From Prinia subflava (taxonomy: Eukaryota; Chordata; Aves; Passeriformes; Cisticolidae): a DNA stretch of 64,000 nt. This document shows positions 62,641-64,000 of this stretch, piece after piece. The stretch lies in the NCBI RefSeq assembly GCF_021018805.1, contig NC_086283.1, positions 60,785,803 through 60,849,802 of the forward strand, in the 5' to 3' direction. Every line of letters starts with the position of its first letter. Position 1 is the stretch's first letter. The translations under genes and the position numbers were made by a program. The notes below the pieces were generated by a model. That model did no database searches. It was given only the letters and a program-made list of their open reading frames with translations, and was not told where the DNA came from.

Positions 62641-64000
62641 TGTCTTTTTTCTCCAGATTGAATTTTTATTAAGTTAAATACTTCTCAGAAGTCTTGAGGA
62701 AAAATTAATTAGTTTTCCTGTTTTAGTCAATGGTTCTATATGCAAAATTAACCGCCTCACATATACAAACCTTTAAAAAACTTTTCACATTGACAGAAAT
62801 GTTCAGATGAACTTAGATCACATGAAGAACAGCTGGGTAAGGAAGAAGTCTGTTTTTTTTAATGGCATGTCCGAACAAGGTAAATTCTTACCACATTAGT
62901 AATACATTTCCAGAGATGTTGTTCACAGAATTACCATTATTAACATTGTTAACGAAGGGTTTTATCAAAAAAAGTTAGTGTAAGTTACTGAACCTATGTA
63001 AGCCTGAGAATTTTGTGGCATACTAGGAAGTGTTGTTAAAATGAATTTCTGGCTGACTGGGTGTGGCTGACTGTGTGTGAAGGCACCTTCCTCAGAATTA
63101 CTCCAATAAAAGACTGACACTGATAATAGATTGATGAGAAAGTCTTCAGTCTGAATAGTCATTGTGTCGCAGCTATTTAATCTCAGGCAGTTTTTTAGTT
63201 ACACTTACACTAAAAAATAATTAAAGTGTTTGGTTTTTCTTCTGCAAATAGCTGTAAGAGATTTTTGTCAACCTTTCCCCAGTGTCCATAAGTTGACAGA
63301 CATATGCTGGTACCAAAGAAAATATCTTCCTTAAAAAAGAGAAAATAAGAAAACAAAATTTTAAGTGGAGATTGCACCTACAGGTGCAAGTTCAGTATAC
63401 CAATCTATAATAACACAAGGTTGAAGCTAATTCTCAATTCATTAGCCTATTAGCGTGTTCATAAAAGATTGATTCAAATTCAGAAGAGGCCATGCTTTTG
63501 CCCTCTGCATGGATGGCAGCCAGTCATGCAAGGCTGAACTATTTGTGTCTATGTAATGATGCCATTTTGGTTTTTACCTTTTTTCTTTATTATATTTTCT
63601 CTGTATTGTTTACATATATATTTGTAGCCTATTGTATTAGTGGCTAGTTTTCCCAGCAGTTTTCCATGCCCTTTCCCTAGCAGAAAGACTAAACATTTTC
63701 CAAAGCCCCTATTCTATCTTGGTTCTCCATGGCTACCAAGACCAAAAAACACCTCTTCAACGCACATTTGCATCAACAAATCATTTGCATCAACTAAGTG
63801 GGGAGAATTTAGAAGGGGCTTGGACTGGGGAGGAATTGCATCACCACTTGTGCCCCTAATTAATGCTTTTCTGTCAATTATGCTAATTTACCAAACTTAT
63901 AAAATTATATACACCCCTGTGGGGGGGTGGGCTTTTGTGGACATTTTTCCATAACTGCCCCTGGAGGCATTCAATAATAATCCACTTTTATATTACCTGC
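62641..64000. other. unassigned AT-rich unique DNA
   Basis: No gene or transposon was recognised to the end of the window. The 104-codon open frame at 63640-63954 has no recognisable domain. Confidence 0.5.

Noticed and set aside
1..64000. CRISPR array, operon, tRNA or rRNA genes
   Set aside because: No regularly spaced repeats, no ribosome-binding-site gene clusters, and no cloverleaf or rRNA-like sequence were seen. The CR1 and LTR content marks the DNA as avian nuclear.

Overview
The window looks like nuclear DNA of a bird, most likely a songbird. It is AT-rich and gene-poor, long stretches are closed in all six frames, and the recognisable repeats are avian: CR1 LINE fragments with the usual 3' end (a GATGATCCTTGTGG-type word, then TCCAAC, then a short octamer-like tail) and long terminal repeats like those I remember from songbird genomes. 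The songbird placement rests on memory of those LTRs and no database was searched. I see no bacterial gene organisation, no operon and no CRISPR array.

I could not support any intact protein-coding gene, tRNA or rRNA. Open frames are short (at most 178 codons). The longest ones lie in GC-rich LTR DNA, simple repeats or CR1 fragments. The window is best read as intergenic DNA or a very long intron.

Layout. 1-9.6 kb: unique DNA with one CR1 fragment (1365-1745) lacking both ends and one exon-like segment with a consensus donor (2438-2554). 9.6-14.4 kb: two CR1 copies in opposite orientation and a small tandem repeat with a hairpin. 14.4-16.3 kb: two abutting LTR-like segments, both reading on the minus strand, the second GC- and CpG-rich. 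16.3-26.3 kb: unique DNA, an AATTTTT tract, two same-strand CR1 copies of different type, and a 200-base pyrimidine tract. 26.3-41 kb: mostly unique DNA with two CR1 ends, a splice-like pair of signals near 27.6 kb and several stretches that resemble conserved noncoding DNA. 41.5 kb: two strong hairpins side by side. 46.5 kb: a long imperfect inverted repeat. 52.2-53.7 kb: a complete-looking solo LTR of 1553 bases with inverted termini, a TATA box and a CpG-rich leader. 55.4 kb: a pure 9-base-period pyrimidine repeat. 57.7-58.0 kb: a third LTR type. 62.4-62.6 kb: T/G-rich low-complexity DNA.

No retroviral gag, pol or env was seen next to any LTR, so each is read as a solo LTR or fragment. No new biological system is evident. 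The strongest unexplained signals are the twin hairpins at 41510-41609 and the inverted repeat at 46534-46634.
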